The notes: a model not told the origin generated them from the letters alone. A DNA stretch of 64,000 nt from Pseudobacteriovorax sp. (GCA_013215145.1 JABSRP010000012.1:62001-126000); one strand, 5' to 3'; positions 26,542 to 35,927 are shown, counted from the stretch's first letter. Program-made: numbers and translations.

Positions 26542-27675
26542 ATGAGCTCATCTATGACCATTCCCAAGCAACCCTCCAAGGAAGTCCTTGAACGATATTT
26601 TGTACCTAGCTTGCTCGCTGCCAAAGCTTATGCGATTGACACACCAGATGTGGATATTAAACTCGACCAAAACGAGAGTCCGTGGGACTGGCCAGAAAAC
26701 TTGAAGTCAGAAATCCTGAGTAAAGTCCTTAAGCACTCTTGGAATCGTTATCCGGAGGCTATGGGAGCTAAAGTCCAAAAAGCTTTGTCTGACTATGTGG
26801 GTGTGCCTGAGGATTGTTTGTTGACTAGCCCTGGAAGTAACGTGTTAATCCCCCTTATACTGGATGCGATGGGTAAACATAGCTCTGGTAAGGTTGTGAT
26901 TGCTCGCCCAACCTTTGGGCTTTTCGAATTGCATTGCCAGTATGCTGGAATTTCCTATGAGCTCTGGCCGCTGAATGAAGATTTCGAATATGATATCGAC
27001 TCGTTGCCAAATCTACCGAAGGGTTCATTGGTTATTTTTGCGAGCCCAAATAATCCAACGGGCACTGTATTGAGTAGTCAGTCGTTCGCTGAATTACTGA
27101 AATCAAACCCAGATTCCATGTTCCTAGCTGACGAAGCCTATTATGAGTTCAATGACGAGCCCTACCGAGAATTGCTGGCGGAATACGATAACGTCATGAT
27201 CCTCCGAACTATGTCAAAGACAATGGCAGCCGCAGGTGTGCGCATTGGCTATCTCATGGGGGCATCCTCCATAATTGCCGAGCTCAAAAAACTACGCCTT
27301 CCCTTTATGCTTAATCACTTTGCATTGGAAGCAGCTGAAGCCGTGCTCTCAGATCCGAGGATGAGAGCTTTTGTCGATCAGAATATTACCAACGCGAAAC
27401 AGGAAAGATCCAGGCTGGCGGAAGGTCTGTCCTCAATCAAAGGGCATGGTGACTCGTTCCGTGTCATTCCTTCAAAGGCGAATTTTTTATTGCTTCAGTG
27501 GCGTGATCAAAATGCTTGTAATCAGTTTTACCAGGAGTTGATTCGACACCGAATTCTCGTTAGAAATGTCAGTGGAGGCCCTGGTTTGTCAGGTTGTCTT
27601 CGCGTAAGTATTGGAAAAGATAATGAAAATACTAAATTTCTTGAAGCTTTCAGAATTATTGCTAGCGGAACATAA
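26542..27675 (+). CDS. hisC: Histidinol-phosphate aminotransferase
   Basis: 377-residue fold-type I PLP enzyme that transaminates imidazole acetol phosphate in histidine synthesis. Visible landmarks: the early KLDQNESPWDWP substrate motif, ASPNNPTGTVL, DEAYYEF, and the PLP lysine in RTMSKTMAAAGVRIGY. The C-terminal LRVSIGKDNEN is typical. AAAGGAG precedes the ATG. No other his gene is near; some HisC homologues also act on aromatic amino acids, so the substrate is not fully fixed. Confidence 0.9.
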   Translation: MSSSMTIPKQPSKEVLERYFVPSLLAAKAYAIDTPDVDIKLDQNESPWDWPENLKSEILSKVLKHSWNRYPEAMGAKVQKALSDYVGVPEDCLLTSPGSNVLIPLILDAMGKHSSGKVVIARPTFGLFELHCQYAGISYELWPLNEDFEYDIDSLPNLPKGSLVIFASPNNPTGTVLSSQSFAELLKSNPDSMFLADEAYYEFNDEPYRELLAEYDNVMILRTMSKTMAAAGVRIGYLMGASSIIAELKKLRLPFMLNHFALEAAEAVLSDPRMRAFVDQNITNAKQERSRLAEGLSSIKGHGDSFRVIPSKANFLLLQWRDQNACNQFYQELIRHRILVRNVSGGPGLSGCLRVSIGKDNENTKFLEAFRIIASGT

Positions 27676-27736
27676 CCTGGCGTAAAGTTCTCATAAAATA
27701 CTCCGAAACCCAAGATAGCCGTGGAGGAGATATTTT

Positions 27737-28966
27737 ATGGTTGAGATTCGAGACTTAATAAAAGAGTACCAGATCAAGTTTCCCAAGAACATTGATCAGA
27801 ACAAAACTGTAGTGATTATCGAAGATCAAACTGATATGCGCATGATCATTGCTCATCACCTAGGGAAGCTTGGTTTCAAAACGGTCAAGCAATTCTCTCA
27901 TGGATTGGAAGCCATCGAATGGCTACGTAACACCGAAGCTTCTATCTCTTTCACTATTTGTGATCACGAAATGCCTGTCATGAATGGATTTGACTTTCTG
28001 CAAGAGGTCAAGGCAGATATGAGTCTTCGTCGCGGACCCTTTGCTATCACCATTGATAATCCCAATCGCGAAAAGATCATGTTGGCGACAGAAAATGGCG
28101 TCGATGGTGTCCTTGTGAAACCATTTACCTTGAAGGATATCGTACCGAAGCTAAAACAAGCGTTTCAGGTTTATCACAACCCTAATAACCCCGAACTGCT
28201 GTACGAAGCAGCAAAAATAGCTTTTGCCTCTGGTGACACTGGGAAGGCGAAAGCGATTTACGAAGGCCTTTCGAAAGTCACTGAAAAAGCGGCGCGACCC
28301 ATTGTCGGGTTAGCATGTATCGCTATTAAAGAGAAAAAAGACAGCGAGGCTGAAGCACTCTTCGCTCAGGCTAAGGAACGAAATCCTGCTTATGTCCACA
28401 CTTTTGTCGAAAGAGGGACTTACTACGCAAGTAAAGGAGATGTGGCAAAAGCCGTAGACGAATTTAAGACAGCGATCGAATTATCGCCCCTTAACCCTGT
28501 TCGCTATGAAAAAGCCGCCGAATTGTTGTTCGAGTTAAAGCGCTATCCTGAAGCCATTGAATTGCTTAACATCGCTTTGGTCAAAGAGCTAAATTTTCCG
28601 AGCCTGCATCATCATTTGAGTCAAGGGTACTACAAGATCAAGGACTATAAAAAGGCGATCAAACATATTCGCTCGGCCCTCAATCAAGAACCAGAAAATG
28701 TTGCCTATCTAAATCAACTAGGTGTATCTTTAAAAGAAATTAATATGTTTGATGATGCACTTAAAGCCTATAACTCCGTGATTAAGCTGGAGCCAGATAA
28801 TCGGGCAGCCCTGTACAACAAGGCAGTCCTATTGAAGGCTAAAGGGTCGATGCCTGAGGCGATCAAACTGCTTGAAAAGGTGGTCACAAAAATGCCAGAT
28901 TTCAAAGAAGCAGCCAGTAAACTGGAAGAGTTTCGGAGTGCAAAACCTGAAGATAAAGCGAGTTAG
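27737..28966 (+). CDS. Response regulator receiver fused to TPR repeats
   Basis: 409 residues. An N-terminal receiver domain (about 22-145) has acidic residues E29/D30/D33, phospho-acceptor D76 in ICDHEMP, T105 and K128 in LVKPF, all as required. Six or seven TPRs fill the rest (from about 155), including PVRYEKAAELLFELKRYPEA and LNQLGVSLKEINMFDDALK. There is no DNA-binding domain, so output is through protein contacts. The ATG has GGAGGAG upstream. The next gene, sixA, 2 bases after the stop, encodes a phosphohistidine phosphatase that could act on the kinase side of the same pathway. Co-operation is inference. Confidence 0.88.
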   Translation: MVEIRDLIKEYQIKFPKNIDQNKTVVIIEDQTDMRMIIAHHLGKLGFKTVKQFSHGLEAIEWLRNTEASISFTICDHEMPVMNGFDFLQEVKADMSLRRGPFAITIDNPNREKIMLATENGVDGVLVKPFTLKDIVPKLKQAFQVYHNPNNPELLYEAAKIAFASGDTGKAKAIYEGLSKVTEKAARPIVGLACIAIKEKKDSEAEALFAQAKERNPAYVHTFVERGTYYASKGDVAKAVDEFKTAIELSPLNPVRYEKAAELLFELKRYPEAIELLNIALVKELNFPSLHHHLSQGYYKIKDYKKAIKHIRSALNQEPENVAYLNQLGVSLKEINMFDDALKAYNSVIKLEPDNRAALYNKAVLLKAKGSMPEAIKLLEKVVTKMPDFKEAASKLEEFRSAKPEDKAS

Positions 28967-28968
28967 CC

Positions 28969-29448
28969 TTGAAGCAAATACTTTTAATGAGACATGGTGA
29001 GGCAGAGCCTGCGGGTGGTCTTACTGACTTTAATCGAAAATTAACGCGATCAGGGATCCAACAAGTTCATGAGGTGGGAAAAAAGTTAGATCACTTAAGC
29101 CTTTTTCCCCAGGGTGTCTTGGTCAGCAACAGTGTAAGAACAGAAGAAACCTTTCATATTCTTAGAGACGAGTTCTTGCCACCTATCGATTATTTCCGAT
29201 CACTTCAAAGTCTGTATCTTGCTGACTATAACGCAGTGATGAGCGAATTAGCAGAAGTTCCTCCCAACGTGGATTCTCTTTTGTTAATCGGCCATAATCC
29301 GGGTTGGAGCGAAATCGTTCAATCTCTATCCGGTAAGTCCTGTATGCTCGGAACCTCTCAGCTAGCAGTTTTGCTGCATTCTGGCGGTAGGGACTGGGTT
29401 GAAGCATTTGCTGACATTGGTATGTGGAGCTTTAGTCAAACACTTTAG
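28969..29448 (+). CDS. sixA: Phosphohistidine phosphatase SixA-like
   Basis: 159-residue histidine phosphatase (phosphoglycerate mutase-like). The catalytic RHG sits in LLMRHGEAEP, and the second histidine in LLIGHNPGWSE. The length matches SixA, which removes phosphate from histidine-phosphotransfer domains. It starts at TTG 28969, two bases after the receiver-TPR gene stop, implying one transcript. The exact substrate cannot be read from sequence. Confidence 0.88.
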   Translation: MKQILLMRHGEAEPAGGLTDFNRKLTRSGIQQVHEVGKKLDHLSLFPQGVLVSNSVRTEETFHILRDEFLPPIDYFRSLQSLYLADYNAVMSELAEVPPNVDSLLLIGHNPGWSEIVQSLSGKSCMLGTSQLAVLLHSGGRDWVEAFADIGMWSFSQTL

Positions 29449-29930
29449 TGAGGATCATTTTGCAAGGAAAGATCATAGCATCTATAGTTTTGCTTGTTGC
29501 CTGTCTAGCGATTTGGTTTACGTCCAGGCCTCCAAGTAATCAGAATGCAAAGAAGCCTTTACCATCTGATCCAGGGCCTGTGTCTAGTTCCCAAATGGAA
29601 AGCTCATCGAACGACGAAGGCAAAAACCTAAAAACTAACACCTTTAGTGAGCCTTCCCGAGCCGAACCTAAGGCCATGACGAAACCGAATATCGAGCGAG
29701 CTCGAACAAAGACCCTATCAAAAACGAAGGAGGGTCTGAAAACAACGGTTGCAGATCAAAATGAGTCAACGGCAATAAGGTGGAAGGCGCTAAGAGAGTT
29801 GGAAGTCAAGCATCCAGACAGTCTCCCAGGTGTGATCGAAAAGCTTCCCGCGAGCGACCCCCTAAGGCGACTTGTTGAATCCATTCGCCAAGTCAGGGAG
29901 CACTCGGAGTCTCAAGGTCTAAAAGAATGA
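29448..29930 (+). CDS. Small membrane-anchored hypothetical protein
   Basis: 160 residues: an N-terminal signal anchor (IASIVLLVACLAIWFTS), a polar Ser/Pro/Lys-rich middle of about 80 residues and a short helical end with WKALRELEVKHP. GTG 29448 overlaps the sixA stop by one base; TTG 29460 is an alternative. The 3' end overlaps the convergent reductase gene by 12 bases. No family recognised. Confidence 0.6.
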   Translation: MRIILQGKIIASIVLLVACLAIWFTSRPPSNQNAKKPLPSDPGPVSSSQMESSSNDEGKNLKTNTFSEPSRAEPKAMTKPNIERARTKTLSKTKEGLKTTVADQNESTAIRWKALRELEVKHPDSLPGVIEKLPASDPLRRLVESIRQVREHSESQGLKE

Positions 29931-30680
29931 TTCAGTTTGCACGTGCTCTTTTTCAACGCCTTTGCTGGTCGTATGGTTGACCACCATGTCCATCATACTC
30001 TCAGGACCGCAGGTAAAAAATGTTTTGTTGCTGTAGTCGTTGCCTACGGCTTTGTCGAGCATTTCAGGGTCAGGTCGACCTTGCCAAAAGCCTTCGTTAG
30101 ATCCATCTTCTCTAGTAAGTGTGGTAATAATCTCAATACCAGGAATATCTTTAATCTCTGTCAGAGTATCCCAGCAAATAAGATCGTTCTTGCTCCGATA
30201 AGCGACCAGTAATGTCATTTTCTTTGGTGATCCCTCTTGGCCAAGAGTGTTGGCGTACTCTCTCATCATACTGATAAACGGGGTCACACCGCTTCCCGCT
30301 CCGACCATAACGATGTGGTCGTGACAAGTTTCAGGGAAGTATGCGAACTTTCCTATAGGGCCTCGTGCTTTAAGTATATCTCCAACTTTTAACGAGTCAC
30401 ACATCCAGTTGCTTATCAGTCCTTTTTCTACCCGTTTGATGGTGCAAGCTGAGAACCCTTCTTCACAAGGGGAGCTGGACATTGTGTAAGATCTTACGAC
30501 TGGCTTGTCAGAGACCCCATCATACCGGAATGTAAGGTATTGGCCGGCAATGTAGTCGAATGGTCTATCTCCATCATCGGCATCGGTAAAGAAAAACGTT
30601 TTAGTATCCCAGGTTTCTTCCACGATTTTATCGATTTTTAGATTCATCCAGCCTTTTTTTCGTCTCATTGGGGTAGTCAT
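29919..30680 (-). CDS. FNR-like NAD(P)H-flavin oxidoreductase
   Basis: 253-residue reductase of the ferredoxin-NADP reductase superfamily, like the reductase part of hybrid-cluster-protein and CDP-6-deoxyhexose reductases. FAD motif RSYTMSSSP, nucleotide motif GAGSGVTPFISMMREY and FFTCGPESMMDMVV are present. The sequence ends at ESFF where relatives have a fused 2Fe-2S domain; none is present, so an outside electron carrier is needed. Its closest relative in the window is at 5019-5720. Confidence 0.87.
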   Translation of the reverse strand: MTTPMRRKKGWMNLKIDKIVEETWDTKTFFFTDADDGDRPFDYIAGQYLTFRYDGVSDKPVVRSYTMSSSPCEEGFSACTIKRVEKGLISNWMCDSLKVGDILKARGPIGKFAYFPETCHDHIVMVGAGSGVTPFISMMREYANTLGQEGSPKKMTLLVAYRSKNDLICWDTLTEIKDIPGIEIITTLTREDGSNEGFWQGRPDPEMLDKAVGNDYSNKTFFTCGPESMMDMVVNHTTSKGVEKEHVQTESFF

Positions 30681-30872
30681 TCCGTGCCTCTTTCATTCCT
30701 AAATTTCGTGCCAATATAGCGGAAGCCTTATATGGCATCAAGTGTAATACTCATAATAACCAAATAATCAAGGGAATCAGTCGTCGTAGATACATGAATG
30801 TTTGATTAGTTTTGGAGATCGAGCAGAGGGTTAGGTTGTGTACAAAAGTTGTCTTCCCGCTTTTGGGTGCTG

Positions 30873-30903
30873 CTATTGACAGCATGTCTGCTGCTGTCAA
30901 TAG
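30873..30903. repeat. Perfect 12-bp inverted repeat after azurin gene
   Basis: CTATTGACAGCA and its exact complement TGCTGTCAATAG flank a 7-base loop. It lies 8 bases past the azurin stop codon. There is no T-tract on either strand, so it is not a textbook intrinsic terminator. It could be a 3' stabilising or Rho-assisted end, or a protein-binding site. Confidence 0.7.
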
Positions 30904-30911
30904 GAAAGACT

Positions 30912-31379
30912 TTATGAGCTTTTTACAGGAACTAAGATCAACTTACCTCGCATAATTGTGTAGTGCCCAGGGAAGGTGCAGAAGTAGCTATAATCTTCGC
31001 CAGCTTTTAACTTATCTACGCTAAAGCTAATAGTGTCCTTTTCTCCTCCACCGACAACTTTGGTTGCGGCAATGACTCGTTTATCCCCTTTTTTGACATA
31101 GTCAGCGGTCGGTCCCGCAGCAATACCATCTTTGTTGACTCCCTCAATGTCGGATGTCTTACTTATCACCAAGTTGTGTCCCATGGCTACTTTGGGGAGT
31201 TTGCCGCTATGCTGAAGAGTGATCTCAACGGTTTTGCACTCTTTTTCGATTTTGATTTCTTTTATGTCGTATTGCATGGCGTCGCTGCCTTTAACCGTGA
31301 ATTTGCAGGTTTTGGCATATGCATTAGCTGCGAAAAAAAACAAGGCGCTAGCAGCCAGAAGTCTAGTAAGAATTTTCAT
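30912..31379 (-). CDS. Azurin, periplasmic blue copper protein
   Basis: 155 residues with a signal peptide ending AANAYA. The copper ligands match azurin: His in MGHNLV, then Cys, His and Met in CTFPGHYTIM with the canonical +5/+9 spacing. The disulfide-forming cysteine near the N-terminus (KTCKF) and its partner (EKECK) are present. It acts as a periplasmic one-electron carrier. No partner oxidase or reductase is adjacent. AGAGG precedes the ATG. Confidence 0.95.
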   Translation of the reverse strand: MKILTRLLAASALFFFAANAYAKTCKFTVKGSDAMQYDIKEIKIEKECKTVEITLQHSGKLPKVAMGHNLVISKTSDIEGVNKDGIAAGPTADYVKKGDKRVIAATKVVGGGEKDTISFSVDKLKAGEDYSYFCTFPGHYTIMRGKLILVPVKSS

Positions 31380-31756
31380 GAGTACCTCTTATTTAAATGA
31401 GTGACGAAATCGACACGATCGATCTCGCTTGTTACAGGATACTAGATATAACAATTTTGGCGTAAGTTACAATAAAATGCGTGATCTTTTCGGAGGCATT
31501 TACTAAAAATTTGAGATACTCAAGCTTTAGGATTGATAGTGTGTGTATTCGGCTGAATAGACAACTATTTGTGACGAGCCGGTTTTTTAGACTTTCTATA
31601 ATATCTTTAGAATCGAGTTTAAAAACGTTTTGCCAGAAAAAGACTTCTTAGTTTAAGGCCTGGCTAAATAGATCAATAACAAGCTAAAGCACACAGATCT
31701 CTGATCGTGTGCTTTTTGCATTTGGAAGCTAACCCCTAAAAAAATTCTGGGCGTTC
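31380..31756. other. 377-base intergenic region with operator-like repeat
   Basis: No protein gene. It holds a near-perfect inverted repeat (31405-31427, CGAAATCGA/TCGATCTCG, 8 of 9 pairs, 5-base spacer) 26 bases upstream of the azurin start. A TATAAT at 31597-31602 lies about 90 bases before a plus-strand hairpin with a T-tract. These last two could bound a small RNA on the plus strand. Confidence 0.45.
31686..31717 (+). terminator. Intrinsic terminator with no plus-strand gene upstream
   Basis: AAAGCACAC pairs with GTGTGCTTT, and an inner GATC/GATC pair extends the stem; TTTTT closes it on the plus strand. On the minus strand only TTT follows, so it is a better plus-strand terminator although the nearest plus-strand gene ends at 29930. 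It may terminate the lipoprotein gene at 31757 in reverse, or an unannotated plus-strand RNA. Confidence 0.65.
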
Positions 31757-32761
31757 TCAAGGAATCATAGGAAACAAATCAAGCGGTAGTTCCACATTGA
31801 TTAATGCTTTGGCCTTGGCGGTCAGAGGCATAGGTTCGTCAAATCTACTAACGAAATGAGCGAGCTCCCCACTATCGTAAAACCCGTTCCCATTTTCATC
31901 TAGAAACGCAAATATATAGTACGACGCGATAGCTAAGTCGTGAGTGACTAGTTCGGTTGCTCTTGCTTGTCCTTCAATGAGCATCCCGTTTGTTGATGTC
32001 TTAAAGGAGTACTCTGCTGTGGTCTCGATATCGGCTTCGGACAAAAGCTGTACAATAATGTTTCGATCCGAAGGAACGTAGAAGTCTTCCTCTGTCGAAA
32101 TATTAAACCGAAACCGCGCATCTGTTTTGGGTTTTTGGTCGGGATCCATGAGTAGCTGGTCGATGGTGATGTGTATCGGGCTGTTATTTCCCCTTGGACG
32201 GACGACAACTCTTTCTGGGGCTGATAGAGCCCCATAGACACCTATGGCCGCATCAACTGGTTCCAGATCTTTTAGCCCCGCAGGTAGAGGTAAATCGTCC
32301 GTTTCTTTCAGGTAAGCGCGTAAGTAGTACTCACCTGGGTCTAGGTAGATCTCTTCACGATCCGTGGAAGTCGGCTTTGAAGCATCGAAGCCACTGATGC
32401 GAAATGAGCTTAAGGGGCTGCCGTAGAAATAGGGGTTGTCGTAGGCCTCGATCCATAAACTGGCACTTCTTCCTAAATCCTGATTCAAGTTATAGTGAAC
32501 AAAAAGTCCCACGGCCTGACAATCTTCGGACTGGCAGTTTGGTTTCCATGAGTAGCTTTGTCCAGAGGAGTCGGCTTTATCGCCGCAGTAAGAGAACTGA
32601 CTGTCGCCATCGCAGCGATCAAAATCGTAGACCGTCGAGCTTGGCCAGTAATAGACCGTCTCGTCGTACTCATCAGGACTATCATCGATAATAAATGCGC
32701 AACCGCTGGCAAAAACGGAAACAGCAAACAGTGGGGTTAAAAGTTGACTTAGTACCTTCAC
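31757..32761 (-). CDS. Cysteine-bearing lipoprotein, unknown function
   Basis: 334 residues with a lipoprotein signal ending in the lipobox VFASGC. The mature part is rich in Asp, Tyr and Ser and appears to be all beta; DENGNGFYDSGELAHF near the end resembles a calcium-binding loop found in carboxypeptidase-regulatory-like or dockerin-like repeats. Four cysteines cluster near residues 50-79 (DRCDGDSQFSYC, then NCQSEDCQ), possibly two disulfides. No family recognised. Confidence 0.7.
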   Translation of the reverse strand: MKVLSQLLTPLFAVSVFASGCAFIIDDSPDEYDETVYYWPSSTVYDFDRCDGDSQFSYCGDKADSSGQSYSWKPNCQSEDCQAVGLFVHYNLNQDLGRSASLWIEAYDNPYFYGSPLSSFRISGFDASKPTSTDREEIYLDPGEYYLRAYLKETDDLPLPAGLKDLEPVDAAIGVYGALSAPERVVVRPRGNNSPIHITIDQLLMDPDQKPKTDARFRFNISTEEDFYVPSDRNIIVQLLSEADIETTAEYSFKTSTNGMLIEGQARATELVTHDLAIASYYIFAFLDENGNGFYDSGELAHFVSRFDEPMPLTAKAKALINVELPLDLFPMIP

Positions 32762-33094
32762 GGCAAACCTCCAAGAAATAAAATAATATCTGGGAGAACT
32801 GCGATATATGTGCCATTAAAAATTTTATGAGATTCCCTGTCTGACTTGCCCTCAGGAGTCTGCTCATAAACCAAGCAATCCTTGAAAAACACAAATGTTA
32901 TTTCTAAGATACAGGTGGAACTCAGATGTAAATTACCTCATACCGTGCTAGATTAGGTATATTATAATGACGTAAATCAGAAGGCTAAGCTAAAAAGTAG
33001 CTGAAACTTCTATTTACTCGAGGTATCTGTAACGCTCACCTCCTCGCGGAGATCGAGCAGTCTAATTAGTCGTCAATCATGGAGTGACTCCCGA
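32762..33094. other. 333-base divergent region before secDF
   Basis: No gene. A TATAAT at 32963-32968 is a plausible -10 for secDF, but no good -35 lies at normal spacing. The leader just before secDF includes a short CTCC/GGAG hairpin near 33039. ATG 33095 has GGAGTGA about 10 bases upstream. Confidence 0.4.
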
Positions 33095-35800
33095 ATGAAA
33101 TCCGTCCGAACCCGTGTGATTTTAATTATCGCACTAGCTTTAGGGGCCATCTACTACGTTTCCCCCACCTTAGTATACTTTTCGTTGCCGAAGGAAATTC
33201 GGAATGATCAAAACGAATTAGCGAAGCATCTGCCTTCATGGCTACCGCAAAAGCACATTAAGCTCGGACTCGATTTGCAAGGCGGGGTTCAACTTGTTCT
33301 GGGTGTCGACACTGAGGCGGCTATCGATAACAAACTAGGCCGTATTGGTACTGAGATCACAAGATGGGCGAATGAGACCAAACCTCAAGTTAAAGAAGCC
33401 TATGCGATCAAAGGTGAGCAGACTTTAAGGGTCGTTTTGACTGATGATACAGATGTTGGAGACTTCAAGGTTGCTATGGCTGAAGAGTTCTCCGGTCTGG
33501 TGGAAGAGGACCGAGAGGGCAAACAATTAGACTTTGTCTACTCGGATACTCAATTGACGCGGATCAGGACAGCAGCTCTAGAGCAAGCTCAGAGGGTTGT
33601 TCGTAACCGTATCGATAAATGGGGTGTGTCCGAACCTTCGATTAATCGTCGTGCCGATGGCTCAATCTTGGTTCAACTTCCCGGATTTAAGGATCCGAGC
33701 AAAGCCCGCGAGCTCCTAGGACGCACGGCTCAGTTGAAGTTCAAAATGCTTGATGAAGAGTTTACAGGGTTCGACGGCATCATAGGATCCCTCCCAGAAA
33801 AAGTCACAGTTGAGCGAGGCGGCAATAATAACGTCGTAACGCTCGTATCTGAAGACAAAGATAAAATCCTAGAAATCACAAAAGGTTTATTACCCGAAGG
33901 TCGCGAGTTACTTTTTGAAGAGGTTGCTATCGCCGGCGGTAAGAAAACTCTTTACAAAGGAAAGGTCCTAAAGGCTGCGACAGAATTGAGCGGCGAGGAT
34001 GTTCTCGATGCAAACGTAACTTACGACCCTAATTCCCTCGATCAAAGGCCTGCTGTATCATTGGATTTTACAGCCGTTGGTGGCAAGAGATTCAGCGACA
34101 TTACAGGTGCCAATGTTGGCAATCGCATGGCGATCGTACTTGATGATGTCATTGTTTCCGACCCGGTAATTCAGGCCCGCATTAGTGGTGGTTCGGCTCA
34201 AATTACACTTGGCTCAGAGCAAGGTCGTGCCGAGGTTCAAGAAGATGCGACCCAGCTAGCTCTTATCTTGAGATCCGGTGCACTTCCTGCTCCCATCACC
34301 ATCCTAGAGGAACGCCAAGTAGGGGCTACCTTGGGACCCGAGCTCGCCAATCAGGGTGTGTTCTCAGTACTTGCTGGTATTGCTTTAGTTCTTGTGTACG
34401 TGGTTGTCTATTATCGAAGGCCTGGAATGATTTCGGCGGTGGCCTTGGTATTGAATGGTATTTTTCTCATTGCGCTTATGGCCTCATTGGGATTCGCTTT
34501 AACTTTGCCAGGCTTTGCGGGCTTTGTCTTAACCCTCGGTATGGCTGTTGATGCCAATGTCTTGATCAACGAAAGGATTAGGCAGGAACTCAGAGAAGGA
34601 CGTGTCGCATTAAAAGCTATTGAAAATGCTTTCAAGAAGGTGTTCTGGACGATTATCGATGCAAACGTAACGACTCTGATTGCGGCCTTCGTTCTGCTTG
34701 AATTCAACTCTTCAGGACCCATCAAAGGCTTTTCCGTATCATTGATCATCGGTCTCTTAGCCTCCATGTTTACGGCACTCTTTGTCACCAAATCGTTGTT
34801 TGAAGCCGTGCTATCACGCTCTAATATGACCGATAAGGCCATCAGAGCTTGGTTGGGCGGTAGTGCCAAAGAATACAAGCTTCCAAAAATTGACTTTTTA
34901 AAGTTTGGAAAGATAGCTTCCATTATCGGTGTTTCCATCGTTGGCTTGGTGTTCGTACTAGGCGCCACCAAAGGTTTTAACTGGTCAGTTGATTTTGCGG
35001 GCGGTACGGAACTCGAGATCCTTTTCGACCAGGAGATCGAAGCAAAAGAGGTTCGGGAGTCATTGGAAAACGCAGGGATTGCAGGCCCAACGCTTCAAGC
35101 GATAGGCTCGGAGAAAAAGCACTACCTTATCCGATTTGAGGGTGGTGCTGATGACGATTCAGCGAAGGCAGTGGAAGCGCTTCAGGAAGTTCGTAGTAGA
35201 CTGTTGGCTGATTTATCAAGTTATGGAGCTGATCTCCAAAGAGTCGATTTTGTTGGCCCTGTCATCGGTCAGGAACTACGTCAGCAAGGTATTTTATCCG
35301 TCTTTTTCGCTATATTGGGTGTATTGTTTTACATCGGTATTCGGTTTGATATGCGTTTTGGTCCAGGAGCAGCCTACAAAATGATCCAAGATGTTTTTGT
35401 TATCTTGGCCTTTTACCTATTGTTCCAACGCTCCTTCGATCTCACGTCCGTTGCCGCCCTACTCACTGTCGTTGGTTACTCGGTTAACGATACTATTGTC
35501 ATTTACGATCGTATTCGCGAAAACATTACAGCTAACCCGAGACGTTCGCTGACCGAAAACATCAATGTCTCTCTTAATGAGACCTTAGCGCGTACCATAA
35601 ACACTTCTGTAACCACAGGGGCTGCTCTGCTTGGGATTTTGGTTTTCGGATCGTCACAGATTTGGAACTTTGCTGCTGCAATGACTCTTGGTGTTATCGC
35701 AGCGACGCTGTCATCTGCTTTTGTAGCGACGTCGTTTATCCTTTGGTCTGAAAAATGGCGCAAAAATCGCGCTAAGAAAGCTGTTTCGGCAACAGCTTAA
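33095..35800 (+). CDS. secDF: Fused SecD-SecF protein translocation subunit
   Basis: Single 901-residue chain carrying both SecD and SecF, the proton-driven subunits that help pull proteins through SecYEG. The SecD half has LGLDLQGGVQLVLGVD, the P1 periplasmic domain, and GMAVDANVLINERIR in its fourth membrane segment. The SecF half starts near residue 600 with WSVDFAGGTELEILF and has SVNDTIVIYDRIREN. About twelve membrane helices are expected. Most Proteobacteria have separate genes; a fusion is known from Bacillus and several other groups. yajC is not adjacent. A strong terminator follows. Confidence 0.97.
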   Translation: MKSVRTRVILIIALALGAIYYVSPTLVYFSLPKEIRNDQNELAKHLPSWLPQKHIKLGLDLQGGVQLVLGVDTEAAIDNKLGRIGTEITRWANETKPQVKEAYAIKGEQTLRVVLTDDTDVGDFKVAMAEEFSGLVEEDREGKQLDFVYSDTQLTRIRTAALEQAQRVVRNRIDKWGVSEPSINRRADGSILVQLPGFKDPSKARELLGRTAQLKFKMLDEEFTGFDGIIGSLPEKVTVERGGNNNVVTLVSEDKDKILEITKGLLPEGRELLFEEVAIAGGKKTLYKGKVLKAATELSGEDVLDANVTYDPNSLDQRPAVSLDFTAVGGKRFSDITGANVGNRMAIVLDDVIVSDPVIQARISGGSAQITLGSEQGRAEVQEDATQLALILRSGALPAPITILEERQVGATLGPELANQGVFSVLAGIALVLVYVVVYYRRPGMISAVALVLNGIFLIALMASLGFALTLPGFAGFVLTLGMAVDANVLINERIRQELREGRVALKAIENAFKKVFWTIIDANVTTLIAAFVLLEFNSSGPIKGFSVSLIIGLLASMFTALFVTKSLFEAVLSRSNMTDKAIRAWLGGSAKEYKLPKIDFLKFGKIASIIGVSIVGLVFVLGATKGFNWSVDFAGGTELEILFDQEIEAKEVRESLENAGIAGPTLQAIGSEKKHYLIRFEGGADDDSAKAVEALQEVRSRLLADLSSYGADLQRVDFVGPVIGQELRQQGILSVFFAILGVLFYIGIRFDMRFGPGAAYKMIQDVFVILAFYLLFQRSFDLTSVAALLTVVGYSVNDTIVIYDRIRENITANPRRSLTENINVSLNETLARTINTSVTTGAALLGILVFGSSQIWNFAAAMTLGVIAATLSSAFVATSFILWSEKWRKNRAKKAVSATA

Positions 35801-35862
35801 TCGAAAAAATTGATTAGATAGATCAAAACCGGCTAGACACTAGGAATAAAAAATAAAAAATT

Positions 35863-35892
35863 AAGGCAGGACCGCAAGGCGGTTCTGCCTTT
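35863..35892. terminator. Intrinsic terminator after secDF
   Basis: A 13-pair stem (AAGGCAGGACCGC with GCGGTTCTGCCTT, one G-U pair) with an AAG loop, followed by TTTAATATTTA. An A-rich stretch precedes it, so it can also serve the convergent gene at 35928. Confidence 0.85.
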
Positions 35893-35927
35893 AATATTTA
35901 GGAAAATCGAGTTCATGTTGACCAGAG

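Noticed and set aside
30814..33060. 13-base word GGAGATCGAGCAG present at 30814 and 33048
   Set aside because: A 13-base repeat in 64 kb is expected many times by chance; no wider match or structure accompanies it.
34411..34971. 186-residue minus-strand open frame inside secDF
   Set aside because: It mirrors the well-conserved SecDF frame and has no ribosome site or recognisable domains.
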